64,000 nucleotides of DNA from assembly GCF_900107845.1 (NCBI RefSeq), contig NZ_FNRM01000008.1, positions 84,693 through 148,692 of the forward strand, in the 5' to 3' direction. Both the position numbers and the translations under genes were made by a program. This document shows, piece after piece, positions 36,153 through 46,073 of this stretch. Under the pieces are notes generated by a model. It was not told where the DNA came from. It saw nothing but the letters and a program-made list of their open reading frames with translations, and made no database searches. Positions within the stretch are counted from its first letter, which is position 1, and every line of letters begins with the position of its first letter. Source of the DNA: Alkalimonas amylolytica. Lineage in GTDB: Bacteria > Pseudomonadota > Gammaproteobacteria > Enterobacterales > Alteromonadaceae.

Positions 36153-36189
36153 TTATACCTGATCGCTCAGGGCGTGACTAACGCTAGTA

Positions 36190-37119
36190 CTAGTTTTCCA
36201 GACTGATTGGATCCGACTCTTTCGCTTGTCCTTGCATAATGGAAATCTCGACCCGACGGTTACGCCGCCGGTTTAGCTCGCTGGTGTTTGGCACCAGAGG
36301 GCGGGTATCGGCATAACCCACTACCGCAAGCCGATTCTTATCAAAACCAGGTGCTTTGAGCATTTCGGTCGCCACAGCAACTGCCCGCTTGGCCGACAAG
36401 TCCCAATTATTATCATGCAACTCATCACGGATCACGGCATCATCGGTATGTCCCGTCACCGTGATTTCACCTGGGATCTCGGCTAACAACCCACCAATCT
36501 CCTGAATGATCGGCTGAAAGCGAGGCTGTAAAAAGGAAGAACCTGAAGGGAAGGAACCATTTTCCCGAATGCGAATGATGATTTGCTGCCCCAAGGACTC
36601 CAGCTCGATGGCACCATCTAAAATTTGCTGTTCCATCTGCTCAGCAATGCGCTTTACCAACTCATTAACCTCCTGCTGAGCTGCTGCCGCGGCTGCATCA
36701 CTTTCGGAAACTTCATCATCCATGCTGGTCGACATGCCACCGGTTTGATCTTGTTGCTGCTCCTGGCGGCCCCCCGCTGAATCTTCCTCACCGGCCTGAA
36801 ATTCGATCATTTGCTGGGTGATTTCGATGGTTTGCTGCTGCAGTGTTTCAATCGGCGTAGGATCGGGCCGGCCAGGACGAAACTCCAGCGCGATGACACT
36901 GGTGCCTTTCGGAATATCTTCTACTTCAATTTTATTTTGTACACCAAAAGCAAACTTCATCGAGCCGGCAATTTGTTTAAACTTCAAGACATCCATTTCA
37001 GAAAAAGCCAGCAGCAGCACGAAGAAGCACATCAACAGCGCCATCAAGTCCGCAAAGGTCCCCATATACTGGGGCAAGCCTTTGGGGGGGCATTTGCATT
37101 CTTCGGTCTCGTCTCTCAT
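36190..37119 (-). CDS. pomB: Flagellar motor stator protein PomB (MotB family)
   Basis: The stator subunit that anchors to peptidoglycan, 309 residues. One membrane segment is preceded by GTFADLMALLMCFFVLLLAF, with the ion-binding aspartate at residue 24 as in Vibrio PomB. A long Gln/Glu/Ala-rich linker (about 90-165) and an OmpA-like domain (TVTGHTDDAVIRDE, RLAVVGYADTRPLVPN, NRRRNRRVEIS) follow. Similarity to PomB and the locus next to xseB-ispA-dxs suggest a sodium-driven motor. It lies 4 bases after pomA. Confidence 0.95.
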   Translation of the reverse strand: MRDETEECKCPPKGLPQYMGTFADLMALLMCFFVLLLAFSEMDVLKFKQIAGSMKFAFGVQNKIEVEDIPKGTSVIALEFRPGRPDPTPIETLQQQTIEITQQMIEFQAGEEDSAGGRQEQQQDQTGGMSTSMDDEVSESDAAAAAAQQEVNELVKRIAEQMEQQILDGAIELESLGQQIIIRIRENGSFPSGSSFLQPRFQPIIQEIGGLLAEIPGEITVTGHTDDAVIRDELHDNNWDLSAKRAVAVATEMLKAPGFDKNRLAVVGYADTRPLVPNTSELNRRRNRRVEISIMQGQAKESDPISLEN

Positions 37120-37123
37120 TTGC

Positions 37124-37894
37124 TTAACCTTCCTCGACCGCTACTTCACGCTTACCTTGGGCAATGTAGTTGCGAAGCAAGCCTTCGATCACTTTTGGGT
37201 TCTGGCCATCTTGAATCCCTAAAATTGCATCCAGGATTAATTGGTTATTTAGTTTTTCCTGATCATTACGAAGTGCTAGCTTATCGGCAATCGGTATCGC
37301 AATTACGTTGGCAATAAAAGCACCATACAAGGTGGTGAGAAGTGCCACCGCCATCGCCGGGCCTATGGCTTTGGGATCATCCATATTCGATAACATGGCC
37401 ACCAAACCAATCAGAGTACCTATCATCCCCATGGCCGGTGCGACATCGCCTAAGCTTCGAAATATACTGATGCCCTGTTCATGGCGCTTTTCCGTTAGAC
37501 TAATGTCTTTCATCAAGGTTGCGCGAACCACATCACCATCGTGACCATCGACCAACATGTTGATGCCTTTTTGCAAGAAAGAATTGGAGATTTCAGCTTC
37601 TTCAAGCGCCAAAAATCCGCCTTTACGGGCTGAGTCAGCCAGTTGGACTGCTTGCTCAATCAGCTCTTCCGCTTCTTCGATTTTGAACATAAAAGCTTTG
37701 ACGACCACTTTACCGGCACCAAAGAACTGTCCCAGCGGAAATTTGGTGATGACAACGAAAATAGAGCCACCCACCACGATCAGTAAGGAAACTACATCGG
37801 CGAACATACCCGGGTCGCCGGCGCTGCCAATGATCATGGCCATGATAATAAAACCAATGGCGCCAACCAGACCTATGAGTGTTGCTAAATCCAC
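37124..37894 (-). CDS. pomA: Flagellar motor stator protein PomA (MotA family)
   Basis: A four-segment inner-membrane protein of 256 residues that forms the ion channel with PomB and pushes on the rotor. It starts MDLATLIGLVGAIGFIIMAM as in Vibrio PomA. It contains the cytoplasmic loop with charged residues (EEAEELIEQAVQLADSARKG), and membrane segments 3 and 4 with GDVAPAMGMIGTLIGLVAML and AMAVALLTTLYGAFIAN. First gene of the pomAB pair, divergent from xseB across 186 bp. Confidence 0.96.
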   Translation of the reverse strand: MDLATLIGLVGAIGFIIMAMIIGSAGDPGMFADVVSLLIVVGGSIFVVITKFPLGQFFGAGKVVVKAFMFKIEEAEELIEQAVQLADSARKGGFLALEEAEISNSFLQKGINMLVDGHDGDVVRATLMKDISLTEKRHEQGISIFRSLGDVAPAMGMIGTLIGLVAMLSNMDDPKAIGPAMAVALLTTLYGAFIANVIAIPIADKLALRNDQEKLNNQLILDAILGIQDGQNPKVIEGLLRNYIAQGKREVAVEEG

Positions 37895-38080
37895 ATCTGA
37901 CTCCCCACGCTGGACAAATGATTGAGCTTTATTGCTTTTATCTTAGCCGATAGCTGTTTATCGACAAAGTAAAACAAAGCTTAAATTCACTTTTACTGCA
38001 AAACCAGTTCAAAAGCTGTGGTTGATTCGCCATAATAGCGGGTTAAGGCACTTCGGCCGCGGGTTTGGAACGAGGAAGGC

Positions 38081-38332
38081 ATGGCAAAAAAGAAAACCGA
38101 TCTGAGTCAGTTCGAGCAACAACTGGCGGAGCTGGAGCAGATTGTCAGTCAACTGGAGCAAGGCGATCTGTCGCTGGATGAGTCACTCCGCCAATTTGAG
38201 CGAGGCATTCAGTTATCACGGCAAAGCCAACAGCAACTGCAACAGGCGGAGCAACAGGTACAGCAGTTGCTACAGAAAGATGGCCAGGCAGAGCTCGTTC
38301 CATTTCACAATCCGGAAGATGAACAAGCGTGA
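38081..38332 (+). CDS. xseB: Exodeoxyribonuclease VII small subunit
   Basis: The small subunit of exonuclease VII, which processes single-stranded DNA with XseA. Its 83 residues carry the family pattern FEQQLAELEQIVSQLEQGDL and SLDESLRQFERGIQLSRQ, then a Gln-rich coiled coil. GAGGAAGGC precedes the ATG. Its stop overlaps the GTG start of ispA by 4 bases. Confidence 0.96.
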   Translation: MAKKKTDLSQFEQQLAELEQIVSQLEQGDLSLDESLRQFERGIQLSRQSQQQLQQAEQQVQQLLQKDGQAELVPFHNPEDEQA

Positions 38333-39216
38333 AACCAGAATTTTTAGCGCTTGACCAGACACGTGTTGAGCAGGTATTGCAGCAGGTATTGCAGCAACAA
38401 ATCGGCGCAGCAACGTCATTACATCAGGCCATGCACTACAGCATTTTACTGGGTGGCAAGCGCATACGCCCCTCTTTGGTATATCGTTGTGGCCTGATGC
38501 TAGGAGCCCGGATTGAAGACTTGGATGCCCCTGCTGCTGCTTTAGAAGCCATTCATTGCTATTCTTTGATCCACGATGATTTACCGGCGATGGATAATGA
38601 TGCCCTTCGCCGTGGCAAGCCAACTTGCCATATTGCCTTTGATGAGGCGACTGCTATTTTAGCGGGCGATGCGATTCAGAGCCTGGCTTTTGATATTCTG
38701 AGCAGCCATCACTTTCATCAGGTTCCTGCTGAGCGGGTACTTGCCATGGTAAAGCAACTGGCCAAAGCAAGTGGTGTGCTTGGTATGTGTGCAGGTCAGG
38801 CGATTGATCTGGCGCATACTAACCAGGATTTTACCCTGGACACACTGGAGCAAATGCATCGTCTGAAAACAGGTGCTTTGATCCAATGCGCGGTAGAACT
38901 GGCTTGGTTGGCCAGTCCGGCATCAAAGCCGGAAGATTTGGAACTGCTGCGCCGCTTTGCCGCTTCATTGGGACTGGCGTTCCAGGTGCAGGACGACATT
39001 CTTGATATTGAAAGCGATACCGAAACCCTGGGTAAACCTCAGGGATCGGATCATCAGGCCAACAAAGCAACTTACCCTGCCTTGCTGGGCCTGTCTGAAG
39101 CAAAACGAAAAGCAGAACAATTGTATCAGGATGCAATTGCAGCCTTGGCGCAACTGCCCTACCAGGGCGATGAACTACAAGCCCTGGCGCAATTTTTAAT
39201 TGCCCGTAAAAATTAA
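38329..39216 (+). CDS. ispA: Farnesyl diphosphate synthase IspA
   Basis: A prenyl chain-elongating enzyme of isoprenoid synthesis (IPP + DMAPP to GPP to FPP), 295 residues. The first Asp-rich motif is HDDLPAMDNDALRRGKPT and the second is QVQDDILDIESDTETLGK. LLGGKRIRPSL binds diphosphate, and GMCAGQAIDL precedes the LHRLKTGAL-type region (here MHRLKTGALIQCAVELA). The GTG start overlaps xseB, so the genes are translationally coupled. dxs follows 15 bases later. Confidence 0.96.
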   Translation: MKPEFLALDQTRVEQVLQQVLQQQIGAATSLHQAMHYSILLGGKRIRPSLVYRCGLMLGARIEDLDAPAAALEAIHCYSLIHDDLPAMDNDALRRGKPTCHIAFDEATAILAGDAIQSLAFDILSSHHFHQVPAERVLAMVKQLAKASGVLGMCAGQAIDLAHTNQDFTLDTLEQMHRLKTGALIQCAVELAWLASPASKPEDLELLRRFAASLGLAFQVQDDILDIESDTETLGKPQGSDHQANKATYPALLGLSEAKRKAEQLYQDAIAALAQLPYQGDELQALAQFLIARKN

Positions 39217-39231
39217 AATAAAGGCCCATGC

Positions 39232-41094
39232 ATGACAGTTGATATAGACGACTACCCATTGCTGGCGCAGGCCGACCTGCCCCAGCAACTGCGACAGATC
39301 CCTCAAGATAAGCTTCCTAAGCTGTGTCATGAGTTACGGGATTTCTTACTGAACAGTGTCAGTCAAAGTAGCGGCCATTTTGCATCAGGGCTTGGTACAG
39401 TTGAGCTAACGGTTGCTTTGCACTATGTCTACAACACCCCTTTTGATAGGCTCATTTGGGATGTAGGTCATCAGGCCTATCCGCACAAAATCCTGACCGG
39501 CCGTCGGCACCGTATGAATACCATCCGGCAAAAGGACGGTCTACACCCCTTCCCTTACCGTGAAGAAAGTGAATACGACACCCTCAGTGTAGGCCACTCC
39601 AGTACCTCCATCAGTGCCGCCTTGGGCATGGCATTAGCAGCACAGGCAGAACAAAGTGGTCGCAGGGTTGTTGCCGTGATAGGCGATGGTGCCATTACGG
39701 CTGGTATGGCGTTTGAAGCTTTAAATCATGCCGGGGAAACCAAGCCCGATATGCTGGTGATCCTGAACGACAACGACATGTCGATTTCTGAGAATGTAGG
39801 TGCTTTGAACAAATACTTTGCCCGCATCTTATCCGGTAACTTTTACACCAACCTGCGTGAAGGTGGTAAAAAAATTCTTAGTGGTGTGCCCCCTCTGCAT
39901 GAGCTGGCCAGCAAGGCAGAAGAGCACTTCAAGGGCATGGTCACTCCTGGTACTTTTTTTGAAGAACTGGGTTTTAACTACATCGGGCCCATTGATGGCC
40001 ATGATGTGCTCAGCCTGACAGATACCATTCGTAATATGCGGGGTATGAAAGGACCGCAGCTGCTGCATGTCGTCACGAAAAAAGGCAAGGGCTATCACCC
40101 CGCCGAGCAGGATCCTATCGGCTATCATGCGGTATCGAAATTTGATCCAAGCAGCAGCAGCCTGCCAGCTAAAGCCGCTGGTCGCCCTAGCTTTTCCAAT
40201 GTATTCGGCCGCTGGATCTGCGATATGGCAGAGCAGGATGAACGCTTGCATGCCATCACACCAGCCATGCGTGAGGGCTCTGATCTGGTCGAGTTTTCCA
40301 GACGCTTTCCTCATCGCTATTACGATGTGGCGATTGCTGAACAACATGCTGTTACCCTGGCAGCAGGTCTTGCCATCGAAGGTTTGAAACCGGTGGTAGC
40401 CATTTATTCAACCTTTTTACAGCGGGCCTACGATCAACTAATCCACGATGTGGCGCTGCAAAATCTGAATGTGTTATTCGCCATTGATCGCGCAGGTGTC
40501 GTTGGCCAGGATGGTCCAACCCACCAAGGCGCTTTTGATATCAGTTTTATGCGCTGTATCCCTAACCTGGTGCTTATGGCACCGGCTGATGAAGATGAAT
40601 GCCGGCAAATGCTCTACACCGGTTACCAACACCCAGGACCAGCAGCAGTTCGTTACCCTCGAGGCAGCGGCAGTGGTGTGGTACCAAGCGATACGATGCA
40701 AGCCCTGAGTATTGGTAAAGGCTGCAAGCTACGTCAGGGCAGCAAGGTGGCTATACTGGCTTTTGGTCCATTGCTGCATGAGTGCAAGGCTGTAGCGGAG
40801 ACTCTGAATGCAACGTTGGTCAACATGCGCTTTATCAAACCGCTGGATCAGGCGTTGATCGCTGAGCTCGCCGCTGAACACGAACTGCTGGTTACCCTTG
40901 AAGATGGTGCTGTGCAAGGAGGTGCTGGCTCTGCAGTGGCTGAAGTCTTATTGCAGCTACCACAGCGTTGCAGGTTGTTGACGTTAGGCTTACCTGATCA
41001 ATTTATCAAGCATGGTAGCCAACAGGAAATTTATGCTGAACTTGGCCTTGACCAAGCAGGCATTTTACACAAAATCCGGCAACACCTCGGCTGA
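39232..41094 (+). CDS. dxs: 1-deoxy-D-xylulose-5-phosphate synthase Dxs
   Basis: A thiamine diphosphate enzyme catalysing the first step of the MEP isoprenoid pathway (pyruvate + glyceraldehyde 3-phosphate). Its 620 residues carry all landmarks: [37 protein letters not shown]-binding [19 protein letters not shown] with the downstream [10 protein letters not shown], and the transketolase-like [16 protein letters not shown] and [18 protein letters not shown]. Third gene of xseB-ispA-dxs, the usual arrangement, and a steady supply route for quinones and undecaprenyl phosphate. Confidence 0.97.
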   Translation: MTVDIDDYPLLAQADLPQQLRQIPQDKLPKLCHELRDFLLNSVSQSSGHFASGLGTVELTVALHYVYNTPFDRLIWDVGHQAYPHKILTGRRHRMNTIRQKDGLHPFPYREESEYDTLSVGHSSTSISAALGMALAAQAEQSGRRVVAVIGDGAITAGMAFEALNHAGETKPDMLVILNDNDMSISENVGALNKYFARILSGNFYTNLREGGKKILSGVPPLHELASKAEEHFKGMVTPGTFFEELGFNYIGPIDGHDVLSLTDTIRNMRGMKGPQLLHVVTKKGKGYHPAEQDPIGYHAVSKFDPSSSSLPAKAAGRPSFSNVFGRWICDMAEQDERLHAITPAMREGSDLVEFSRRFPHRYYDVAIAEQHAVTLAAGLAIEGLKPVVAIYSTFLQRAYDQLIHDVALQNLNVLFAIDRAGVVGQDGPTHQGAFDISFMRCIPNLVLMAPADEDECRQMLYTGYQHPGPAAVRYPRGSGSGVVPSDTMQALSIGKGCKLRQGSKVAILAFGPLLHECKAVAETLNATLVNMRFIKPLDQALIAELAAEHELLVTLEDGAVQGGAGSAVAEVLLQLPQRCRLLTLGLPDQFIKHGSQQEIYAELGLDQAGILHKIRQHLG

Positions 41095-41105
41095 TTCTGA
41101 TTGAT

Positions 41106-41139
41106 TCAGGGCACATCAGTCTCACTGATGGGGCCCTGA
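41106..41139. terminator. Nested hairpin between convergent dxs and diguanylate cyclase
   Basis: The outer arms TCAGGGC and GCCCTGA and inner arms CATCAGT and ACTGATG stack into one long hairpin with a 3-base loop. It lies 11 bases after the dxs stop and covers the last codons of the convergent gene. There is no pronounced T run, so it is a possible two-way stop, not a proven one. Confidence 0.45.
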
Positions 41140-44100
41140 TGATTGGCAGCCTGAATTTTGAACTGGGCTAATCCTTCCGACAGGAGCTGCTCAATCTGTG
41201 CTTCAATATGCATCGATTCCTCAAATTCGAAAGCGTCAACCCGACCATCAAACACCAAGGTAGCCACGCCATCTTTGCCTTCATGTTTTACCCGATATAG
41301 TGCCATCTCTGCCAGTTGTAGCGACAACTCCCAGTTCATCAACTGCCCCCCAATCAGTTGCAACGGATACACTGAGTAGCCAACGGAGCAGGTTAGCTGA
41401 ATGCGCTGACCATCGGGTAATGGGTAACGGGTCGAGCCCACCAATGCATGCAGCTTGTTGGCAAAGTCCCACAGTATGCTGATATCGATATCACGAAGTA
41501 CCAATAGAAACTCTTCGCCGGCATAACGTACCACATAATCTGAGCCCCTGGTTTCGCGCAGTAGCAAGGCGCTGATTTGTTGTAACAAACTGTCGCCGGC
41601 ACTTTGGCCATATTGATCGTTAATGGATTTAAATCCATCCAAATCCAAATGGATCAAGGCCACGCATTTTCCTTGTTGTTGCAGGCTCAGACGGTTGCGT
41701 TGGTAATGCTCAATATCCTTCGGTAATTGCTCGAACAAAAACCGCCGATTACGTAAACCTGTCAGTGTATCTTTATGCACCAATTGCCCCAACTGCGCAT
41801 TCAGCTCGTTTAAGCGGTTGTTGCTATTTTCCAGCTCCTGAGTACGTTGCCGCACCAAACGTGACAAAGCCAGTTGCTGTTGCTGATTATTTCTACGTAC
41901 CAGCCAGAACACACCGGATAGTATCAAGCCTAAGAGGGCAAACCACAGCACTTGGTACATCCAGGTTTCATCAAAACGACGCGGCACCACCAGTTCGATC
42001 TGGCTACTCTGAGCTTCAGCCCAGGATTGATTTTGTTGTCGTACCTGCACTTCAAAATAATAATGGCCAGGCGGTAAATTGGTATAAATCGCTTCGCGCC
42101 GACTGGCGGCCTGTTGCCAACTCTTATCAAAACCTCGTAAGCGATAACGAAACTGCAACGAGGTTGCATTAAAGAAATCCAAAGCCGTATAGTGAATCGT
42201 AAAGCTGCGTTCATTCACTGGCAGCACCTGTCGCTGCTGCTGAGCCTGGAGTAAATAAGAGCGCTGCCCCACTATCTGCTGCAGCAGGGGCCGGAAATCA
42301 GGATCATTTCTTCGTTGAAAAAATCGGTCTATCGCGACCACACCCTGCAGAGTAGGAAACCAGAGCTGATCCTGCCAGAGCACCAGCTTGGAGTGACCAG
42401 CCCCATTGCAGCAACGACCAGGCGTATTACCAAGTTGACGTTGATAGGGCGTCAGGATTTGCTCAGCCTGCAAGGGATCCTGCTTTAACAGTGATAGCGA
42501 CGATAAAGGCAGACGAAATACACCTTTCAGGGTACTGAACCACAATTGCTCTTGCTGTTCATCAAGTAACATAGCAACAACAGGACCATAGGGTAAGCCA
42601 TTACTATTATCAAACTGTCGCCATTCACCATTGGGGAATCGGACAAAGAGACCGTCATCAAAAGTTCCTATCAGCAAGGTCTCGTCCGGCAGCACCAACA
42701 GCGAAATAATGTAGCTGTTGTATAAAGGACTACCAATGCCTAAGCGCTGCAAGCGCTGCTGTTGCAGCTGGTACAAACCGCGAGTCGTCCCGATCACTTG
42801 GTACCAATTTTGATCCCGGATGGTGGTGACGTGTCTGGATTCCAGCTCACGGTTAAAAGCAAATGGCCGCAGCTGTTGGTCTTGCCAAAAAAACAAACCT
42901 GCTGCACCACCTACCCACAAGCCACCAGCATGTCTTGGCTGCACAAATCGCACGGTGCTGCCATCCAGCTCACTTGCCAGGCTAGAAATGTGCTCAGTAC
43001 CAGGTTCATAACGAAACAGGCCATTATCCATCGCCAGCCACCAGCTATCGTCAGCAAAATGAATGTCATGGATGCTTTGAGAACCGAGCACCTGCTGGTC
43101 GAGCAATGGTTGAAAATGCCCTTGATGGCTTAAGTACCCTAAGCTCGATTGGGTTGCAATGAGTAAACGCTGTTCAGGCGTCACCGCTAGCGAGCGAACC
43201 ACAGGATCGGTTTGTCCCTCACCAACGACCCGACGCACATGGCCGGGGGAAGCCCGAAAAATTCCGTCACTGAAGCTGGCCAACCAGATGTTGTTATCTT
43301 TATCTTCAAAAATATCATAAAACCAGGGGCTGCTACCCAACTCTGTGGCGCTGATTTGTTGCCACGCATGTCCCTGGTGTCGCTGATGTAAACGACTGTA
43401 GCTGGAAATCCAGTCAGAACCACGACTATCCCTGAAGATCCGGTAAGTAGCCATGTATTCCTGCAGCAACTGATCGCAACGGACTACCTCACCATCGCTA
43501 TTCAGATGGTAAAAACCAACTTCAGTCGCCAGGTGAACCTGGCTATCCGTCAAAGCAATGTCATAAATAGGGTTTTGCTGCAATTCTCTGGGTAAAAGAT
43601 AACGCTGCATCTGGCCGCTTTCCAGCTCATAGCGAATTAAATGCTCAGTGGTCGTCAACCATACATAATCACCACTGCTACGCAATTGGCGGACGGGTTG
43701 GCGCACCGGGCTGATTCGGCTAACCTGACCGGCCTGTATTCGAAATAACTGCTCAGCTGCGATCCATATTTCACCCGGACGTACCTCAGCTATGGCAGTC
43801 ACCTCACTTAGAATGTTAAAACGCTCAAAACTAAGCGTGTTCGGGTTCAATCGGCTTAAGCCTGATTTGGTGCCAATCCAGATCAATCCCTGACTATCGG
43901 TCATCAGTTGGTTGATGGCATTACTGGCAAGTTGACGGTATTGTTGACTGGTGAAGGTATCAAAGCGATAGCCATCAAACCGGCTTAGTCCATAAAGAGT
44001 GCCAGCCCAGATGTAACCCTGTTGATCCTGAGTCAAAGCACGAACCGAGTTGGATGCCAGGCCGTCGGAACTGTCCCAGTGTTTGATGTCGTAATCATGC

Positions 44101-44168
44101 AAAGAACGTTCAATCGCCTGAAGCGAAAAGCTGAACAACAAACAGATCCAGCACCACCTCAGAATCAT
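41106..44168 (-). CDS. Two-component-type propeller sensor with GGDEF diguanylate cyclase
   Basis: A membrane sensor of about 1020 residues. The signal peptide (MILRWCWICLLFSFSLQA) is followed by a periplasmic region (about 20-690) of seven-bladed propeller repeats typed by GYIWAGTLYGLSRFDGY, GLIWIGTKSGLSRLN and NIWLASFSDGIF. A Y_Y_Y domain (LQFRYRLRGFDKSWQ, YTNLPPGHYYFEVQ), one membrane segment (about 735-757), a coiled coil and a C-terminal GGDEF domain follow. The active-site loop reads RYAGEEF, with TLTGLRNRRFL upstream and an inhibitory-site RGSD five residues before it. It probably makes cyclic-di-GMP in response to an unknown periplasmic ligand. GGGAG precedes ATG 44168. Confidence 0.92.
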   Translation of the reverse strand: MILRWCWICLLFSFSLQAIERSLHDYDIKHWDSSDGLASNSVRALTQDQQGYIWAGTLYGLSRFDGYRFDTFTSQQYRQLASNAINQLMTDSQGLIWIGTKSGLSRLNPNTLSFERFNILSEVTAIAEVRPGEIWIAAEQLFRIQAGQVSRISPVRQPVRQLRSSGDYVWLTTTEHLIRYELESGQMQRYLLPRELQQNPIYDIALTDSQVHLATEVGFYHLNSDGEVVRCDQLLQEYMATYRIFRDSRGSDWISSYSRLHQRHQGHAWQQISATELGSSPWFYDIFEDKDNNIWLASFSDGIFRASPGHVRRVVGEGQTDPVVRSLAVTPEQRLLIATQSSLGYLSHQGHFQPLLDQQVLGSQSIHDIHFADDSWWLAMDNGLFRYEPGTEHISSLASELDGSTVRFVQPRHAGGLWVGGAAGLFFWQDQQLRPFAFNRELESRHVTTIRDQNWYQVIGTTRGLYQLQQQRLQRLGIGSPLYNSYIISLLVLPDETLLIGTFDDGLFVRFPNGEWRQFDNSNGLPYGPVVAMLLDEQQEQLWFSTLKGVFRLPLSSLSLLKQDPLQAEQILTPYQRQLGNTPGRCCNGAGHSKLVLWQDQLWFPTLQGVVAIDRFFQRRNDPDFRPLLQQIVGQRSYLLQAQQQRQVLPVNERSFTIHYTALDFFNATSLQFRYRLRGFDKSWQQAASRREAIYTNLPPGHYYFEVQVRQQNQSWAEAQSSQIELVVPRRFDETWMYQVLWFALLGLILSGVFWLVRRNNQQQQLALSRLVRQRTQELENSNNRLNELNAQLGQLVHKDTLTGLRNRRFLFEQLPKDIEHYQRNRLSLQQQGKCVALIHLDLDGFKSINDQYGQSAGDSLLQQISALLLRETRGSDYVVRYAGEEFLLVLRDIDISILWDFANKLHALVGSTRYPLPDGQRIQLTCSVGYSVYPLQLIGGQLMNWELSLQLAEMALYRVKHEGKDGVATLVFDGRVDAFEFEESMHIEAQIEQLLSEGLAQFKIQAANHQGPISETDVP

Positions 44169-44181
44169 CCCTGAACTCCCG

Positions 44182-44652
44182 TTAGCCAAAACACCAAAGC
44201 GTAGCATGCAATACCAAACAGGCCATCAAGCCAGCAACGATATCATCCAGCATAATACCATGCCCACCTGTTACCTTTTGATCCAGCCAACGAATAGGCC
44301 AGGGTTTTACAATATCAAAGAAGCGGAATAATACAAAACCCAGCAGCAAATTCCATGCGCTAAGCGGAACCAGTGCCATAGTGACCGCTAAGCCGACAAT
44401 TTCATCCCAGACAATGGCACCGTGATCGTGCACTCCCACATCGCGGGCAGCCACCTCACAAACATAAATACCTAAGGCCCAGGCAGCAACAACAATCAGC
44501 AGATACAACCAAAGCGGACTTAGCATCAACGCAGCCACCAAGGGTATGGCGGCCAAAGTCCCGAAGGTGCCCGGTGCTTTCGGTGCCAGACCAGAGCCAA
44601 AGCCGAGTGCCAGCAAATGCTGCCATTTTTTCAGGTTAAACTTTGCTGTCAT
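44182..44652 (-). CDS. pgpA: Phosphatidylglycerophosphatase A
   Basis: An inner-membrane phosphatase that forms phosphatidylglycerol from its phosphate, 156 residues. It contains ALGFGSGLAPKAPGTFGTLAA, HDHGAIVWDEIVGL and FRFFDIVKPWPIRWLDQKV, then GGHGIMLDDIVAG, the conserved catalytic blocks, plus three or four membrane segments. It overlaps the thiL stop by 4 bases, the classical thiL-pgpA pair. Confidence 0.96.
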   Translation of the reverse strand: MTAKFNLKKWQHLLALGFGSGLAPKAPGTFGTLAAIPLVAALMLSPLWLYLLIVVAAWALGIYVCEVAARDVGVHDHGAIVWDEIVGLAVTMALVPLSAWNLLLGFVLFRFFDIVKPWPIRWLDQKVTGGHGIMLDDIVAGLMACLVLHATLWCFG

Positions 44653-45614
44653 TTTTCAAAATGCTCGAAGCCACGATGCTCATAGGCAAAAGGTTCATTA
44701 CCAGCACGTAGCTCCAGTTTACCAGCAGCGCCTGTGATTCGCCCTATGCAAGTCACAGGAACACCATAGGGTGATAGCAAAACATCCAGCATGCTCTTTT
44801 TGCTTTCTGGTACCGTAAACAACAACTCGTAATCTTCACCACCTGATAAGGCGAGCGCCAAAGCAGTACTTCTATCACAGCTGTCTTTCAGTGCCTGGGA
44901 CAACGGCAAGCGTTCGATATCGAGGCTGGCACCAACTGCCGAGCGATGCATCAGGTGTTGAATATCGGAATAAAGGCCGTCGGATAAATCCATGGCGCTG
45001 CTAGCTACTGTGCGAAGTGCCTGACCGATGGCCAGACGCGCGGTTGGGTAATGAAAACGCTGTAAAATGTGGGCGCTGTGTTTTTTACTGACTTCGACCT
45101 GACCCTGACAGAGCCGCAGACCCAAGCCTGCATCGCCTAAGGTTCCAGTCACATAAATAAAGTCACCGACTTTAGCACCCCGGCGCGTTAGCATTTTGCC
45201 ATGCGGTACCTGGCCTTTCGCCACCACGGTAAAGGTCATAGGCCCCCGGGTCGTATCACCACCAACCAGCTGACAATCGTAGTAATCTGCCGTTTCACTG
45301 AAAGCATCTGCAAAAGCAGCCAGCCATGGGTCCTCGACTTTAGGTAGGGTCATTGCCAGGGATAGCCAGGCAGGCTCTGCCCCCATTGCCGCCAAATCGC
45401 TGATATTGACTGCCACTAACTTGTGCCCCAATGCACGTGGGTCGACATCAGGAAAAAAGTGAGTACCTGCCACCATGGTATCGGTGGTGACAACCAGATC
45501 ATAGCCTTCACGCAGCTGCAGCACAGCCCCATCATCCCCGACACCAATTAAAGTGTCTTTACGGGCACGGCCAGAATTGGCAAAGTAGCGTTGAATAACT
45601 TCGAATTCACCCAT
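44649..45614 (-). CDS. thiL: Thiamine-monophosphate kinase ThiL
   Basis: Phosphorylates thiamine monophosphate to the active diphosphate, about 321 residues. It begins GEFEVIQRYFANSG and holds the metal/ATP-binding IGVGDDGAVLQL, VVTTDTMVAGTHFF, the MSDLAAMGAEP-type block (here NISDLAAMGAEPAWLSLAM), GGDTTRGP and MDLSDGLYSDIQHL. I chose ATG 45614 by comparison with E. coli ThiL; GTG 45617 and TTG 45632 lie just upstream next to a terminator hairpin. It is coupled to pgpA downstream. Confidence 0.95.
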   Translation of the reverse strand: MGEFEVIQRYFANSGRARKDTLIGVGDDGAVLQLREGYDLVVTTDTMVAGTHFFPDVDPRALGHKLVAVNISDLAAMGAEPAWLSLAMTLPKVEDPWLAAFADAFSETADYYDCQLVGGDTTRGPMTFTVVAKGQVPHGKMLTRRGAKVGDFIYVTGTLGDAGLGLRLCQGQVEVSKKHSAHILQRFHYPTARLAIGQALRTVASSAMDLSDGLYSDIQHLMHRSAVGASLDIERLPLSQALKDSCDRSTALALALSGGEDYELLFTVPESKKSMLDVLLSPYGVPVTCIGRITGAAGKLELRAGNEPFAYEHRGFEHFEK

Positions 45615-45619
45615 CACTG

Positions 45620-45644
45620 AAAAAGCCGGCAAGGGATGCCGGCT
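45620..45644 (-). terminator. Intrinsic terminator between nusB and thiL
   Basis: On the minus strand the arms AGCCGGC and GCCGGCT with a 7-base loop are followed by TTTTT, 6 bases after the nusB stop. It would end or attenuate transcripts of the rib-nusB run just before thiL, whose start lies almost on the T run. Confidence 0.8.
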
Positions 45645-45649
45645 GTCCT

Positions 45650-46063
45650 TTAGTTTGGTCGCAGTGTGCGGACAGCTTTATCCAAAATGCCATTGACAAA
45701 CTTATGACTGTCATCGGCAGCAAAGGATTTAGCCAGCTCAATGGCTTCGTTGATCACCACTTTGTACGGTACATCCAGGCGATACTTCATCTCATAACCT
45801 GAGACGCGTAAAATAGCTTTTTCAACCTGATCGATTTCATCGAAAGGCCGGTCTAGATAAGGCTTTAGCAGCTCATCCAGTGTCTGGTGGTAACTCACCA
45901 CGCCACGCAGCAGATCTTGAAAATAAGCGACATCCAGTTGCTTCACGTTATTTTCTAACAACAGCTGCTGCTCAATATCCTGGATCTTATTCTGACTAAG
46001 CTGCCAGCTGTAAATGCCCTGCACAGCTAATGAGCGTGACTTGCGACGCGCATTGGGTTTCAT
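45650..46063 (-). CDS. nusB: Transcription antitermination factor NusB
   Basis: An RNA-binding helical protein of 137 residues that with NusE recognises boxA in rRNA leaders. Family blocks are [49 protein letters not shown] and [18 protein letters not shown] precedes the ATG. It directly follows ribH, as in most gammaproteobacteria. Confidence 0.97.
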   Translation of the reverse strand: MKPNARRKSRSLAVQGIYSWQLSQNKIQDIEQQLLLENNVKQLDVAYFQDLLRGVVSYHQTLDELLKPYLDRPFDEIDQVEKAILRVSGYEMKYRLDVPYKVVINEAIELAKSFAADDSHKFVNGILDKAVRTLRPN

Positions 46064-46073
46064 TCAGATATCC

